Counted from the stretch's first letter, positions 41,053 through 49,691 are shown. The stretch is DNA of 64,000 bases from Pseudomonas graminis (GCF_002093745.1 NZ_MTSB01000016.1:62001-126000), one strand, 5' to 3'. Made by a program: numbers and translations. The notes: generated from the letters alone by a model not told the origin.

Positions 41053-41946
41053 TCAGGCGTTACTGTTTTTGACGACTTCCTGAGGGTCGGCGTGTACCAG
41101 CACCTCGGCTTTCGGGAACTGCTCGTGAATGGCGTCGGCGACCTTGTCACACAGCGCGTGGGCCACTGACAGTGTCAAGGTCCCCGGCAACTCCAAGTGC
41201 AACTGCACGAACCAGTGATTACCGGAAATCCGCGTGCGCAGATCGTGCGCCCCCAGTACGCCCGGCACACTGCAGGCCAGCTCCAGCATGCGAGTGCTGA
41301 CATCCGCCGGCAATTCCTCGTCCATCAGCACGGATACAGTCTCACGGGCGATTTGCAGGGCGCTCCACAGAATGTACAGCGCGATGCCCAGACCGAAGTA
41401 GGCGTCCAGCTGCTGCCAGCCGAAATACGCCAGGGTCAGCGCCACCAGAATGCTGGCGTTGAGCAGCAGGTCGGAGCGGTAGTGCAGCGAGTCGGCACGA
41501 ATCGCCGCCGACCCCGTTGCCTTGATGACCCGATATTGCAGGGTGAGCAGGGCCAGCGTCAGCGCGATGGAAATCACCATCACCACCATGCCCAGCAGCG
41601 GCGCGCCCAGTGGTTCCGGATTCTGGATACGCTCGATGGCCTGCACCGCGATCAGCACGCCACTGACGGTGATGAACAGCGCCTGTGCCATGCCTGACAG
41701 GGCTTCCGCCTTGCCATGACCGTAGCGATGATCGTCATCGGCAGGGCGTAGCGCGTAATGCACCGCGAGCAGATTGAGGAACGACGCTGCGCCATCGAGC
41801 AGCGAGTCGGTCAGCCCGGCCAGCAGGCTCACCGAGCCACTCAGCCACCAGGCAACCCCTTTGGCCAGAATCAGCGTCACGGCAACCGCCAGCGAGGCCC
41901 GTGTCGCCAGACGCAGCAGTCGGGAATGTTCGGCAGTGGTGCTCAT
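41053..41946 (-). CDS. Cation diffusion facilitator family metal exporter
   Basis: A 297-residue CDF protein (FieF/YiiP type) that exports divalent metals (Zn, Fe, Co or Cd) in exchange for protons. Six membrane segments are predicted in the first 200 residues. The site-A motif LLDGAASFLNLLAVHYALRP and DHRYGHGKAEAL are conserved, and HYRSDLLLNASILV supplies the second acidic/His pair; the aspartate at the first SLLDG position fits Zn/Fe exporters. The cytoplasmic C-terminal domain ends KNSNA. It is convergent with the Q-rich gene and 26 bp after the lipoprotein gene. Confidence 0.92.
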   Translation of the reverse strand: MSTTAEHSRLLRLATRASLAVAVTLILAKGVAWWLSGSVSLLAGLTDSLLDGAASFLNLLAVHYALRPADDDHRYGHGKAEALSGMAQALFITVSGVLIAVQAIERIQNPEPLGAPLLGMVVMVISIALTLALLTLQYRVIKATGSAAIRADSLHYRSDLLLNASILVALTLAYFGWQQLDAYFGLGIALYILWSALQIARETVSVLMDEELPADVSTRMLELACSVPGVLGAHDLRTRISGNHWFVQLHLELPGTLTLSVAHALCDKVADAIHEQFPKAEVLVHADPQEVVKNSNA

Positions 41947-41972
41947 GACGCGTTTCCTTGGACCGTATGGGA

Positions 41973-42392
41973 TCAGGCGGCCGGGATCAGACCCAGTGTG
42001 GCCAGTTGCTCCACGCTGCCTTTGTGCTGAATCAGACGCGGGTCGTTCAGCGGCAGGGACCGGCCCAGTTCGGTTTCGATAATGGCTTGCAGCTTGATGT
42101 TGTCGACACTGCCGTCAGCCTTGAGGGCTTTTTGCAGCTTCTGCGGATCGATCTGCGCATGCTCGCCAGGCCCGTAATAAATCGCACCCGTCGCGAAGTC
42201 CACCGCGAACGCGATCACACCAGGAACGATGTAGAACAACAGCGCAAACGCATCCAGCGCCGCAATGGCCGGATCAACCTTGCCATCAATCTGACCACGG
42301 CGGTCGGGATAGAAAATACTGCCGCAGGCAGAAATCTGAGTCAGCAACGTGGCGACCAGAACGCCACCGATCAAACGAGAAGGAATGCGCAT
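41973..42392 (-). CDS. Conserved lipoprotein of unknown function
   Basis: A 139-residue lipoprotein with lipobox QISAC (Cys near 23) in MRIPSRLIGGVLVATLLTQI. After GSIFYPDRRGQIDGKVDP come a hydrophobic stretch (LDAFALLFYIVPGVIAFAVD) and a C-terminal region with a short helix-rich domain resembling polyribonucleotide-binding or S1-free small lipoproteins of Pseudomonas; I assign no function. CAGGAGCT precedes the ATG at 42392. It is in line with the CDF gene on the minus strand. Confidence 0.8.
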   Translation of the reverse strand: MRIPSRLIGGVLVATLLTQISACGSIFYPDRRGQIDGKVDPAIAALDAFALLFYIVPGVIAFAVDFATGAIYYGPGEHAQIDPQKLQKALKADGSVDNIKLQAIIETELGRSLPLNDPRLIQHKGSVEQLATLGLIPAA

Positions 42393-42555
42393 GGAAAGCT
42401 CCTGAGATGAAGAAGGCAACTATACAAGGCAATGGCTGCAAGGCTAAGACTATTGAGTGACGGGAGTGGTTCTGCGGTGGAGCGTCAGGAGGTCAAGGCG
42501 ACTGCGACGGCTGCGCAGCGGCTCTGAAAAAGGTAGAAGACAGCTCGGTATTGAA

Positions 42556-43329
42556 TCAAGTCTGTGTGTGCCCAGCGATGTTTTCCGGATCAGCGGCTGG
42601 ATAAGCACTTTTGGAAAGGCTGTTCGACACGTTCTGCTCATTCGTTATTGCCGGTAGGCTCTCTGCATGCGCTGGCGCCGGTGAGTCTCGCCAGTTCACC
42701 CAGTCTCCGAGCGTGGCAGGCACTCGATCATGGGTCTTTATCCACTCATGTAATCCAGGCTCGATCCACTTGATGACTTCCGATATGTCCCTATGCAGTT
42801 CATAGAGCGGTTGCCACAAAAGCGGCTCATGGTGGAAGCATCGGTTCCGCAGGTCTCGCCCCTTGTTCAGGCGCGTGCGGATGTTATCGGGTTGTCGCAT
42901 GCTCTTAGGGCAGAAATAGAAAACCCGCATGAGCGGTTTTGACAGGTTGGTGATGGTTGCCCGGTTGAATAGAGACGTCCAGAAACCAAAGCTGAGCTCC
43001 GCTACTATGTTGTCAGGGGTAAGCTCGATTTTTCGATTACGAAGCTCTTCTTTGGCCTCTGAAATTTTGTTATAGAGTTTCTGGAAATGTGCATTGCCGG
43101 TGCCATTCCATTCTTCATACCAGTCATTCCGGCCATACTCCAAGGCCATTTCTTTCTGAATTCCGTTGCGCACGGCTACCTCAAGAACATGAAAAACTGA
43201 AACGAGAGACTCTGCAATTTTCATGTTGTGGACGTAAGCCTCTGCGGCTCGGTCCTTGTTTCGGTTGCCCTTCAGGTAGCGGGACATCCTTGGCGTAGAA
43301 AGCTTCGCCTCCAGCGTTTGCCAAACCAT
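42556..43329 (-). CDS. Abi-like (Abi_2 family) protein, candidate phage-defence gene
   Basis: A 257-residue cytoplasmic protein. The sequence RLNKGRDLRNRCFHHEPLLW (about residues 153-172), with the RN-x4-HHEP core (R161, N162, H166-H167-E168), and KIAESLVSVFHVLEVAVRNGI are typical of Abi-like proteins related to AbiD/AbiF abortive-infection systems; this core resembles the HEPN RNase motif (R-x4-H), which suggests RNA cleavage. AGGAG lies 11 bp before the ATG. The flanks carry a frameshifted gene fragment, so it sits in an accessory patch. No partner or antitoxin gene is visible. Function is by family resemblance. Confidence 0.75.
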   Translation of the reverse strand: MVWQTLEAKLSTPRMSRYLKGNRNKDRAAEAYVHNMKIAESLVSVFHVLEVAVRNGIQKEMALEYGRNDWYEEWNGTGNAHFQKLYNKISEAKEELRNRKIELTPDNIVAELSFGFWTSLFNRATITNLSKPLMRVFYFCPKSMRQPDNIRTRLNKGRDLRNRCFHHEPLLWQPLYELHRDISEVIKWIEPGLHEWIKTHDRVPATLGDWVNWRDSPAPAHAESLPAITNEQNVSNSLSKSAYPAADPENIAGHTQT

Positions 43330-43553
43330 AGCGATTCACTGCTCCTGGGTGTCTAAATGGCCGGTCTTCATTCCTTGGGCCAAAACCGAAAGGGTACACG
43401 TCAATGATTTCTCGTAGAAGCTCATAGCTGTATCGGGATGCCTTTAATACAAATCATCGAGGCGCGGTAGCGGGAAAACGAAGTGCTCCCTGTTTTGGCG
43501 TCTGCTGAAATGGGTAGCAGCCTGAGGTGATCGGCTCGCTCACGAGAGGTCGG

Positions 43554-43748
43554 TCAGGCGCTTTCAAACCCTGTCTTGGGAGTTGACGTCGCCTCGTAGT
43601 GTGGTAGATTCACTTCGCTGCCCTGGAAGCTCCACTCCCGTGCTACAAGAAACGGTGATGAGGCCAGGTTAAGTTGTGGCCCCGCTTGCGGGGCCTCCTC
43701 GTTTATGGATTTTGGTAACGGCACGTATCGTTTTCCAAAGGCCAGCAC
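43554..43748 (-). CDS. Short open frame, doubtful
   Basis: A 64-residue frame, MLAFGKRYVPLPKSINEEAP at the start and ASSPFLVAREWSFQGSEVNL in the middle. The segment reads like a protein rather than random sequence and a palindrome gccccgcttgcggggc (43679-43694) lies inside it, which could instead mark a non-coding structure. It has no clear ribosome-binding site. It may be a remnant of a mobile element. Confidence 0.3.
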   Translation of the reverse strand: MLAFGKRYVPLPKSINEEAPQAGPQLNLASSPFLVAREWSFQGSEVNLPHYEATSTPKTGFESA

Positions 43749-43776
43749 CCAGTCCCCCGCGTTTCGATAGATGTCA

Positions 43777-43981
43777 TTATTCAGTGGTGCGCCATTGCAG
43801 CACCGTGATGGAGTCTCGGTTCACAGCCTCCACCCGCCCAATCCCATTGTCTGCCTGAAAAAGCCGCCCTCCGCTTCACACATGCCCTTCGTATCAACGG
43901 CAAGCAGCAACGGTTGCCCGTAACGTTTCCCGACGCTAAGCGCGATCTCGGGTCTTCGGTCAGATGCACATGATGCCCCCC
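43777..43981 (-). pseudogene. Remnant of an RNA 2'-phosphotransferase gene (kptA), frameshifted
   Basis: The minus strand encodes, across two frameshifts, HHVHLTEDP, then IALSVGKRYGQPLLLAVDTK and GMCEAEGGFF, then ADNGIGRVEAVNRDSITVLQ ending WRTTE and a stop. This matches the order of the KptA/Tpt1 C-terminus (HxVHLS...A..VG.RHG.P..L.V, ...NGVW). Only about 68 of some 180 residues remain, an in-frame stop precedes HHVH, and one-base losses interrupt the frame at about 43952 and 43860. KptA removes internal 2'-phosphates from RNA or ADP-ribosylates them. The family call is from memory of the motif; no alignment was run. Confidence 0.6.
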
Positions 43982-44047
43982 TTACCGACCACGATTAACA
44001 TCTGGTTTACTGTGCCCAAGATAATTACAAAAACTCAGGAGTCATGT

Positions 44048-44974
44048 ATGCAACCGATTCGTCTCGGTCTGGTGGGCTATGGCAAGATCGCCCAGGATCA
44101 GCACGTGCCCGCCATTCACGCCAATCCTGCGTTCCAGCTGGTGGCCGTCGCGACACAAGGGCAGCCCTGCGCCGGGGTGGAGAATTTCAAGTCATTGGGC
44201 GAGTTGCTTGAGAGCGGCTTAGAGGTGGATGCGATTGCGTTCTGCACGCCGCCGCAAGGCCGGTTCGCGCTGGTGCAGCAGGCGTTGGCCGCTGGCAAGC
44301 ATGTGCTGGTTGAAAAGCCGCCATGCGCCACTTTGGGCGAAGCGATGGCGTTGGTGCAGCAAGCGGCGGAGCAGGGCGTCAGCGGTCTGTTCGCCTGGCA
44401 TTCGCGGTACGCGCCTGGTGTCGAAGCGGCTCGCGACTGGCTGGCTACACGCACCCTGAAAAGCGTACAGATCGACTGGAAAGAAGACGTGCGCAAATGG
44501 CATCCGGGCCAGGCGTGGATCTGGCAGCCCGGTGGTCTGGGTGTCTTCGATCCGGGCATCAATGCGTTGTCGATTGCGACGCACCTGTTGCCACTGCCGC
44601 TGTTCGTAGAGTCTGCCGAACTGCGTGTGCCCGGTAACTGCCAGTCGCCGATTGCCGCGTCGATCAAAATGTCCGACACGCGTCAACTCGACATCCGTGC
44701 GGAGTTCGATTTTGATCACGGCCACGATGAACTCTGGAGTATCGAGATTCGCTGCGCCGAAGGCACGTTGCGACTGGACAACGGCGGCGCGCTGCTGAGT
44801 ATCGATGGCGTGCGTCAGGCGGTGTCGGAAGAGGGCGAGTACGCAGCGGTGTATCGACACTTTCAGCAGCTGATCATCCACAACGCCAGCGACCTTGATT
44901 TGGAGCCCTTGCGACTGGTCGCGGACAGTTTTTTTGTCGGCAGTCGCGCGTCGGTTGAACCGTTCTACGATTAA
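44048..44974 (+). CDS. gal: D-galactose 1-dehydrogenase (Gfo/Idh/MocA family)
   Basis: A 308-residue NAD(P)-dependent oxidoreductase that oxidises D-galactose to galactono-lactone. GLVGYGKIAQDQHVPAI is the Rossmann dinucleotide motif; VLVEKPPCATLGEA is the EKP motif of the Gfo/Idh/MocA family; WKEDVRKWHPGQAWIWQP and GGLGVFDPGINALSI follow. The whole protein closely matches the characterised P. fluorescens galactose dehydrogenase as I remember it. CAGGAGTC precedes the ATG at 44048. No other galactose-catabolism gene is adjacent. Confidence 0.85.
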   Translation: MQPIRLGLVGYGKIAQDQHVPAIHANPAFQLVAVATQGQPCAGVENFKSLGELLESGLEVDAIAFCTPPQGRFALVQQALAAGKHVLVEKPPCATLGEAMALVQQAAEQGVSGLFAWHSRYAPGVEAARDWLATRTLKSVQIDWKEDVRKWHPGQAWIWQPGGLGVFDPGINALSIATHLLPLPLFVESAELRVPGNCQSPIAASIKMSDTRQLDIRAEFDFDHGHDELWSIEIRCAEGTLRLDNGGALLSIDGVRQAVSEEGEYAAVYRHFQQLIIHNASDLDLEPLRLVADSFFVGSRASVEPFYD

Positions 44975-45047
44975 ACGCCTCTCAGGTATAAGCGGGAGCA
45001 GGCGCTGTGCTTGCTCTTGCTACATCAGCCTGACAAGAGGGCAGAAA

Positions 45048-46016
45048 TTGAACATCAAACAGCTTTGGCCTTCCAGCGAACAGGAGCTGGCAGAAGTCCG
45101 TCGGTTCAACAAGACCCTCGCACGGCTGCCACGCTTCCGGATTCGCAATCGCGTGACACCGTTGGTGATTCAGGCATTGTTACGGGTTAGCCAGGTCGGT
45201 AGCGCCCTCAAACCTTCCCGGCGTGATCTGCGGATCGAGAAAAGAGTCGTCAGTACGAACAACGTACCCGTGCCGGTGCGAATCATCAAACCCCACGGCA
45301 CACCCAAGGCCGTGGTGCTGGATATTCATGGTGGCGGCTGGGTCATCGGCAACGCCCAGATGAATGACGATCTTAACGTCGGCATGGCCAACGCGTGCGA
45401 CGTCGCCATTGTCTCGGTTGATTACCGGCTCGCGTTATCGACCCCTGTCGAAGGCTTGATGGACGACTGTTTCTCGGCCGCTTGCTGGTTGTTGAGTGAC
45501 TGTAAAGAGTTTGCCGGCCTGCCCGTTATAGTGGTCGGCGAGTCGGCGGGCGGGCACCTCGCTGCAGCCACGTTGCTCAAATTGAAAACCAGGCCCGACC
45601 TGCTCAAGCGGGTGATCGGTACAGTGCTGTATTACGGCGTCTATGACCTGACCGGAACACCCAGCGTGCGCACCGCAGGCCCTGACACGCTGGTGCTGGA
45701 CGGCCCGGGCATGGTCAGCGCCATGCGCTCGCTGACCCCCGGCCTCAGTGACGAACAACGTCGTGAGCCGCCCCTGTCGCCACTTTATGGCGACCTGACC
45801 GACCTGCCGCCCGCCCTGATGTTCGTCGGCGAGATCGACCCGCTTCTGGACGACACGCTGCAAATGGCTGAACGCTGGGCACGTTCGGCAGACGTTGAGA
45901 TGCACCTTCTGCCCGAGTCACCGCACGGCTTCATCCACTTTCCGACAGCTTTGGCGCGCAAGGTTCTTGCGCGCAGTCATGTGTGGATAAACGAACGGGT
46001 CGCGGCGGCGGGCTGA
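45048..46016 (+). CDS. HSL-family alpha/beta hydrolase
   Basis: A 322-residue cytoplasmic esterase/lipase-like hydrolase. The oxyanion motif HGGG (His94) and nucleophile GESAGG (Ser166), with Asp264 (GEIDPL) and His293 (SPHGF), complete the catalytic triad of the hormone-sensitive-lipase family. The start is a TTG at 45048 preceded by AGAGGG six bases upstream; no ATG fits the domain start. Substrate unknown. It follows gal by 73 bp. Confidence 0.85.
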   Translation: MNIKQLWPSSEQELAEVRRFNKTLARLPRFRIRNRVTPLVIQALLRVSQVGSALKPSRRDLRIEKRVVSTNNVPVPVRIIKPHGTPKAVVLDIHGGGWVIGNAQMNDDLNVGMANACDVAIVSVDYRLALSTPVEGLMDDCFSAACWLLSDCKEFAGLPVIVVGESAGGHLAAATLLKLKTRPDLLKRVIGTVLYYGVYDLTGTPSVRTAGPDTLVLDGPGMVSAMRSLTPGLSDEQRREPPLSPLYGDLTDLPPALMFVGEIDPLLDDTLQMAERWARSADVEMHLLPESPHGFIHFPTALARKVLARSHVWINERVAAAG

Positions 46017-46025
46017 GGCGTTTTT

Positions 46026-46565
46026 TCAGCCAATCTCCGACACCCACTTAGAGACCGGATCGCCGCTGCTCAAGCCGGGCTGTACGAGGCCGTCGATCAT
46101 GAAGGTCGGCGAAACGTGGATACCGTTCTGCCGAGCATATTTAGTGTGCCATTTGACGGCTTGTTCAAGGTCGGGATTGGCGAACGCTTCGGCCAGCGCC
46201 AGACCGCTGTAACGTTCGATGCGCGCAATGATGTCATTGGGCGTGGCGTCGAGATTCGGTCCGCCCGCATGGTGTTCAAACTCGAACTCTTCACGGTGCG
46301 ATGCCACCGCTGTCATCACGGCCTTGGCGCTTTCCTTGCCACCCTCCAGCGTTGCAGCCGCCAGAATGCAGCGCACGATTACGCCGGAAAACATGTGCCA
46401 GGGCTGGGATTGCAGGCGGATTTTGACGGTGATCCGGTCTTCGCCGGCCTGAGCCAGCAACTCATCAAGCTTGAAGAACGCCTTGACCGAAAAAGGGCAG
46501 GTTGGCTCAAGGAAGACTTCAAACAGACGAGGCCCGTGGCCCCAGGAAAGTGCGTCTGACTGCAT
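46026..46565 (-). CDS. DsbA-like thioredoxin-fold protein with a single active-site cysteine
   Basis: A 179-residue protein without a signal peptide, with the DsbA/2-hydroxychromene isomerase-like fold: FEVFLEPTCPFSVKAF near the N-terminus, a helical insert, and VSPTFMIDGLV with the cis-proline near the C-terminus. The usual CxxC is CPFS (Cys23 kept, second Cys lost), so it is more likely a monothiol or glutathione-linked oxidoreductase than a disulfide oxidase. It faces the hydrolase gene convergently. Substrate unknown. Confidence 0.75.
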   Translation of the reverse strand: MQSDALSWGHGPRLFEVFLEPTCPFSVKAFFKLDELLAQAGEDRITVKIRLQSQPWHMFSGVIVRCILAAATLEGGKESAKAVMTAVASHREEFEFEHHAGGPNLDATPNDIIARIERYSGLALAEAFANPDLEQAVKWHTKYARQNGIHVSPTFMIDGLVQPGLSSGDPVSKWVSEIG

Positions 46566-46672
46566 GGTCGTGTTTCTCCCGTTGATGGTTGCGTAAGAGG
46601 TGCGCAGAGACTGACTCGCGCTGCGCGTCGATCATGCGGTTTTGAGAGCCGATCAGGGCGTGAGTTCGATTT

Positions 46673-47368
46673 TCAGGCCAGTAACGTGGTCATCCACCTG
46701 ATCTGCTGCACAACTTCCTGCACTTTCTCTTCGGGTACGGCCGTTTGCGCCCGGGCGAAGTTGCTCAGTGTCTTCTGTTTCTTGCCCAGCAGACGCTGCC
46801 ACTTGAGCAAAAAAGCCGGGCTGCGCGCCTGCATCTGCAAGGGGCCGAAATACAGTTCTTCGGCGGTGTACGTCACCGGACCGGTACGCTCGGCGACGAT
46901 GATCTCGTAGTCGAAACGGTGTTCCCGCAGCACGTCCTCGGCAACGATGCGGTAGCCATTTTCCATCAGCCACCGGCGCAGTGGTTGTTCGCCACCGTTG
47001 GGTTGCAGGATCAGACGCTCCTGACCGCTCAGCCGCGCTTTGCCGCTGTCGAGAATGTCACGGATCGTCTCGCCGCCCATGCCACAGAGACTGACCGCTG
47101 TGATCCCGTCTTCCGGTGCAATCGCCGCCAGACCATCGGCCAGACGCACGCTGATGTGCTGGTCCAGATCGTGCTCGCGCACGGTGCGCTCGGCTGCGCC
47201 AAACGGCGTCAACGCCACTTCGCCCGCCACCGCAAAGGCGATTGCACCGCGGTTCAGCAGCGCCACCGGCAAATAGCCGTGGTCCGAGCCAATGTCGGCC
47301 AGCCGCGCACCGCTTGGCACATGCGTCGCCACACGCTCAAGGCGCATGGACAATTTCTGTTCGTTCAC
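46673..47368 (-). CDS. trmK: tRNA (adenine22-N1)-methyltransferase TrmK family
   Basis: A 231-residue class I methyltransferase. LADIGSDHGYLPVALL is the SAM-binding motif I, and CGMGGETI and ILQPNGGEQPLRRWL are typical of the TrmK family (COG2384), which methylates A22 of tRNA in Gram-positives; the substrate in pseudomonads is inferred. A C-terminal helical region ends the protein. The GTG at 47368 is chosen because AGGGG lies six bases upstream; a TTG at 47374 is too close to it. Confidence 0.82.
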   Translation of the reverse strand: MNEQKLSMRLERVATHVPSGARLADIGSDHGYLPVALLNRGAIAFAVAGEVALTPFGAAERTVREHDLDQHISVRLADGLAAIAPEDGITAVSLCGMGGETIRDILDSGKARLSGQERLILQPNGGEQPLRRWLMENGYRIVAEDVLREHRFDYEIIVAERTGPVTYTAEELYFGPLQMQARSPAFLLKWQRLLGKKQKTLSNFARAQTAVPEEKVQEVVQQIRWMTTLLA

Positions 47369-47535
47369 CGGCAACCCCTTTCAGCACAAACGCCCGGCGC
47401 TGTGGCCGGATCGGGGCGCGATTCTGTCGGGCTACGCTCCGCATTTCAACTGCCTGCGACGTGCCCTGCGGCTCGACCCTTATTGGCCGCTCGCGTAGGC
47501 TTATCCTTTTCCGACTTTTGCAAAGCAGAGATCCC

Positions 47536-47919
47536 ATGGCAAACGCAGACATCACCTTCACCCCCGATCCCGACGTGGAGTCCATCTCTTCCGACGTCGC
47601 CGACTTCAACGGCCTGATGGTCAGCACCCAGATTCCGACCCGTCCCGACGGCAGCCTGGAGCTGGGCGATATCACCGAACAAAGCGAATGCACGCTTCGA
47701 GCCTTGAAAGACGCACTGGAGCGCGCCGGTAGTTCGATGGACCGGGTCATGCACCTGACCATCTACCTGACCGACATGGCAGACCGCGCTGCCTTCAATG
47801 AAGTGTACAAACGCTTCTTCAAACAACCGTGGCCGGTCCGGGCGGCGGTGGGCGTGGCTGCGCTGGCGGTAGAGGGGATGCGTGTGGAAGTGACGGCGAT
47901 GGCGGCCAAGGCCGGCTGA
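47536..47919 (+). CDS. RidA/YjgF family protein
   Basis: A 127-residue RidA-like protein of the reactive-intermediate deaminase superfamily, which hydrolyses enamine/imine intermediates of PLP enzymes. FNGLMVSTQIPTRPDGSL, LGDITEQSECTLRAL, VMHLTIYLTDMADRAAFNEV and WPVRAAVGVAALAVEGMRVE are the standard blocks. The arginine contacting the substrate carboxylate in RidA (R-x-x-x-G after P) is present as VRAAVGV. The ATG at 47536 follows AGAGATCCC. Confidence 0.85.
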   Translation: MANADITFTPDPDVESISSDVADFNGLMVSTQIPTRPDGSLELGDITEQSECTLRALKDALERAGSSMDRVMHLTIYLTDMADRAAFNEVYKRFFKQPWPVRAAVGVAALAVEGMRVEVTAMAAKAG

Positions 47920-48026
47920 GTATCAAGGCTGCGCTGATGCTGCAAAAAAATATCAATAAGCCACTATTGTTGGGACGTTGACTGCCGATACAGGCGGCAT
48001 CGTTTTTAACCATAGGGATTTGATAC

Positions 48027-48722
48027 ATGTCATTTCATACGCTTCGCACCTTGTCAGCGCTGGCTTTGCTCGCCTGTGTGGCCCTCACCGGCTGCGCCCA
48101 CGTTCAACCTCCCGTCGCGCTGGACCAGCAATTCTGGAATGCCAAAGAGCCTACCATCGGCGTGGCGATTACCGTGGTGCCAGTGCCTGTGCTGGCATTG
48201 ACCGGCAACCAGGGGCTTCTGGACCTGGCCATCAATACCGGGGTTAACAGCAATCTTCGGGGAAATGTCGAAAAGTGGCAGGTGCGCGATCTCAATACCT
48301 TGCCTGACGTCATTGTCGCCAAGCTGCAGGCCAAAGGTTACAAGGTCAAACGAATCAATGAGCCTGTGAACCTCACCGCTTACAAGGAAGTGAGTTTTCG
48401 AGAGGGCTACACCGTCCGTGACCTGACACCGCTCAAGGCGACTTATGGCGTTGATCGCTTGCTATTGGTCAACGTTCTGGTCACCGGCGCTACTCGCAGC
48501 TACTACAGCGTTGTGCCAACCAGCGTGCCGATGGCGCAGGTGGGCGGTCAAGGCATGCTGGTCGATCTGTCCGACAACAAATTGCTGTGGTTCAAGCCCT
48601 TTTCGGTCGTGCAGGCCGCTCAAGGCGAGTGGGACGAGCCCACATACGCCAACCTGACCAACGCGTTCTATCAGGCGATGGACACAAGCCGCCAGCAAAT
48701 GATCAGCTCCTTCGAGCAATGA
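48027..48722 (+). CDS. Lipoprotein, first of a coupled pair, unknown function
   Basis: A 231-residue protein with signal peptide MSFHTLRTLSALALLACVAL and lipobox ALTGC (Cys near 23). The mature protein contains no recognised domain; mixed beta-like segments (VNVLVTGATRSYYSV, GMLVDLSDNKLLWFK) suggest a folded globular domain. The stop overlaps the start of the next gene (ATGA), so the pair is translationally coupled and probably makes partners. It starts 107 bp after the RidA gene. Confidence 0.78.
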   Translation: MSFHTLRTLSALALLACVALTGCAHVQPPVALDQQFWNAKEPTIGVAITVVPVPVLALTGNQGLLDLAINTGVNSNLRGNVEKWQVRDLNTLPDVIVAKLQAKGYKVKRINEPVNLTAYKEVSFREGYTVRDLTPLKATYGVDRLLLVNVLVTGATRSYYSVVPTSVPMAQVGGQGMLVDLSDNKLLWFKPFSVVQAAQGEWDEPTYANLTNAFYQAMDTSRQQMISSFEQ

Positions 48723-49627
48723 AACGCGTATTGATCACGGTTGCCGCACAGGCCCTGCTGATGCTCGCCGGTTGTGCGCAGAAGCCAGGGCCACCGGCCG
48801 GTTTCAAGACGCAAGACGCGGTGTCTTACGTCCAGGCCCACGGGGTCAAAGTGGACATGCAACTGCCCCAGGCATTTGTCGGTGCCAGCACCGTGGTGGA
48901 TGCCGAAGCGGCGCAAAAGGCTGCGTCGTCCAGCCATAACCTGGTCGCGAGTTCCGGCAACGCCGCCGGGCTTGCCGGTTTGCTGGTCGCCAGCCTGATC
49001 AATACTCAGATGGGCAGCGGCAGCTTGCAACGCGATGCGGAACAAGCCGCAGCCAAAGAGTCGCTCCCGTTGGCCAACCTCCTGGCTGGCGTGCAGTTGC
49101 AGGAGCGTCTGCAACAACGCTTTCAGCAGGCCTCCTCAACTGCAGGCCTGAAACAGGGGGTGGGGAACGTCAGCGCGCGTCTGGTGATAGAGCCCAAGCT
49201 GATGCTCACGCCCGACCGCGGCAGTTTTGTGCTGATCAATCAGGTCCAGGTCCAGGACATTGCCGGTTCTGCGTTATATCGCATGCGCATCGAGGTCAAC
49301 AGCCAGCCCATTCGGCGCTGTGGCAAACAGTGCATCGATGACGGCGCGCTGGATCTGGCGCAAGTCACCGCAGCCCTCGATGAGTGCATCGAAGAATCGA
49401 TGCGCGTGCTGGCCGCTGACCTGATGCTGCCCGCCCCACCAGAAGCCGCCCAAGAGACTTTGCGCTATGTGCTGGATGGCAGGCGTGTGGTCGAGCGCGG
49501 CTACCAGCTGGCCAGCAACGGCCATTACTGGCGCTATCGCAACCTCTACGGCGCCGTGAAATCAGTGCCCGTGCCTTTTGAGGATGCATTGACGCAGGCG
49601 CAACTGCAGACGGTTTACGGGCGATAA
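48719..49627 (+). CDS. Lipoprotein, second of a coupled pair, unknown function
   Basis: A 302-residue lipoprotein: MKRVLITVAAQALLMLAGCA with lipobox MLAGC (Cys near 19). An Ala/Ser-rich segment with glycines (about 75-105, NAAGLAGLLVASLINTQ) could insert in a membrane. Two cysteines (RRCGKQC) suggest a disulfide. The middle contains VSARLVIEPKLMLTPDRGSF, which has an outer-membrane beta-barrel-like alternation, but no family is recognised. It overlaps the preceding lipoprotein gene by 4 bp. Confidence 0.78.
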   Translation: MKRVLITVAAQALLMLAGCAQKPGPPAGFKTQDAVSYVQAHGVKVDMQLPQAFVGASTVVDAEAAQKAASSSHNLVASSGNAAGLAGLLVASLINTQMGSGSLQRDAEQAAAKESLPLANLLAGVQLQERLQQRFQQASSTAGLKQGVGNVSARLVIEPKLMLTPDRGSFVLINQVQVQDIAGSALYRMRIEVNSQPIRRCGKQCIDDGALDLAQVTAALDECIEESMRVLAADLMLPAPPEAAQETLRYVLDGRRVVERGYQLASNGHYWRYRNLYGAVKSVPVPFEDALTQAQLQTVYGR

Positions 49628-49665
49628 AACACGCTACCTGATTCCACCACACCGCGCTCTGTATA

Positions 49666-49686
49666 CTCCCGGAATCTCTCCGGGAG
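49666..49686 (+). promoter_or_regulatory. Hairpin covering the hrpB ribosome-binding site
   Basis: The 8-bp perfect stem ctcccgga / tccgggag (loop ATCTC) contains the GGGAG Shine-Dalgarno sequence, six bases before the hrpB ATG. A -10-like TATACT at 49662-49667 abuts its 5' arm, so transcripts starting at this box would lack the sequestering arm. Confidence 0.45.
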
Positions 49687-49691
49687 CCCCC

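Noticed and set aside
43181..43399. Minus-strand frame overlapping the start of the Abi-like gene
   Set aside because: It overlaps the better-supported gene out of frame and has no recognised domain or ribosome-binding site.
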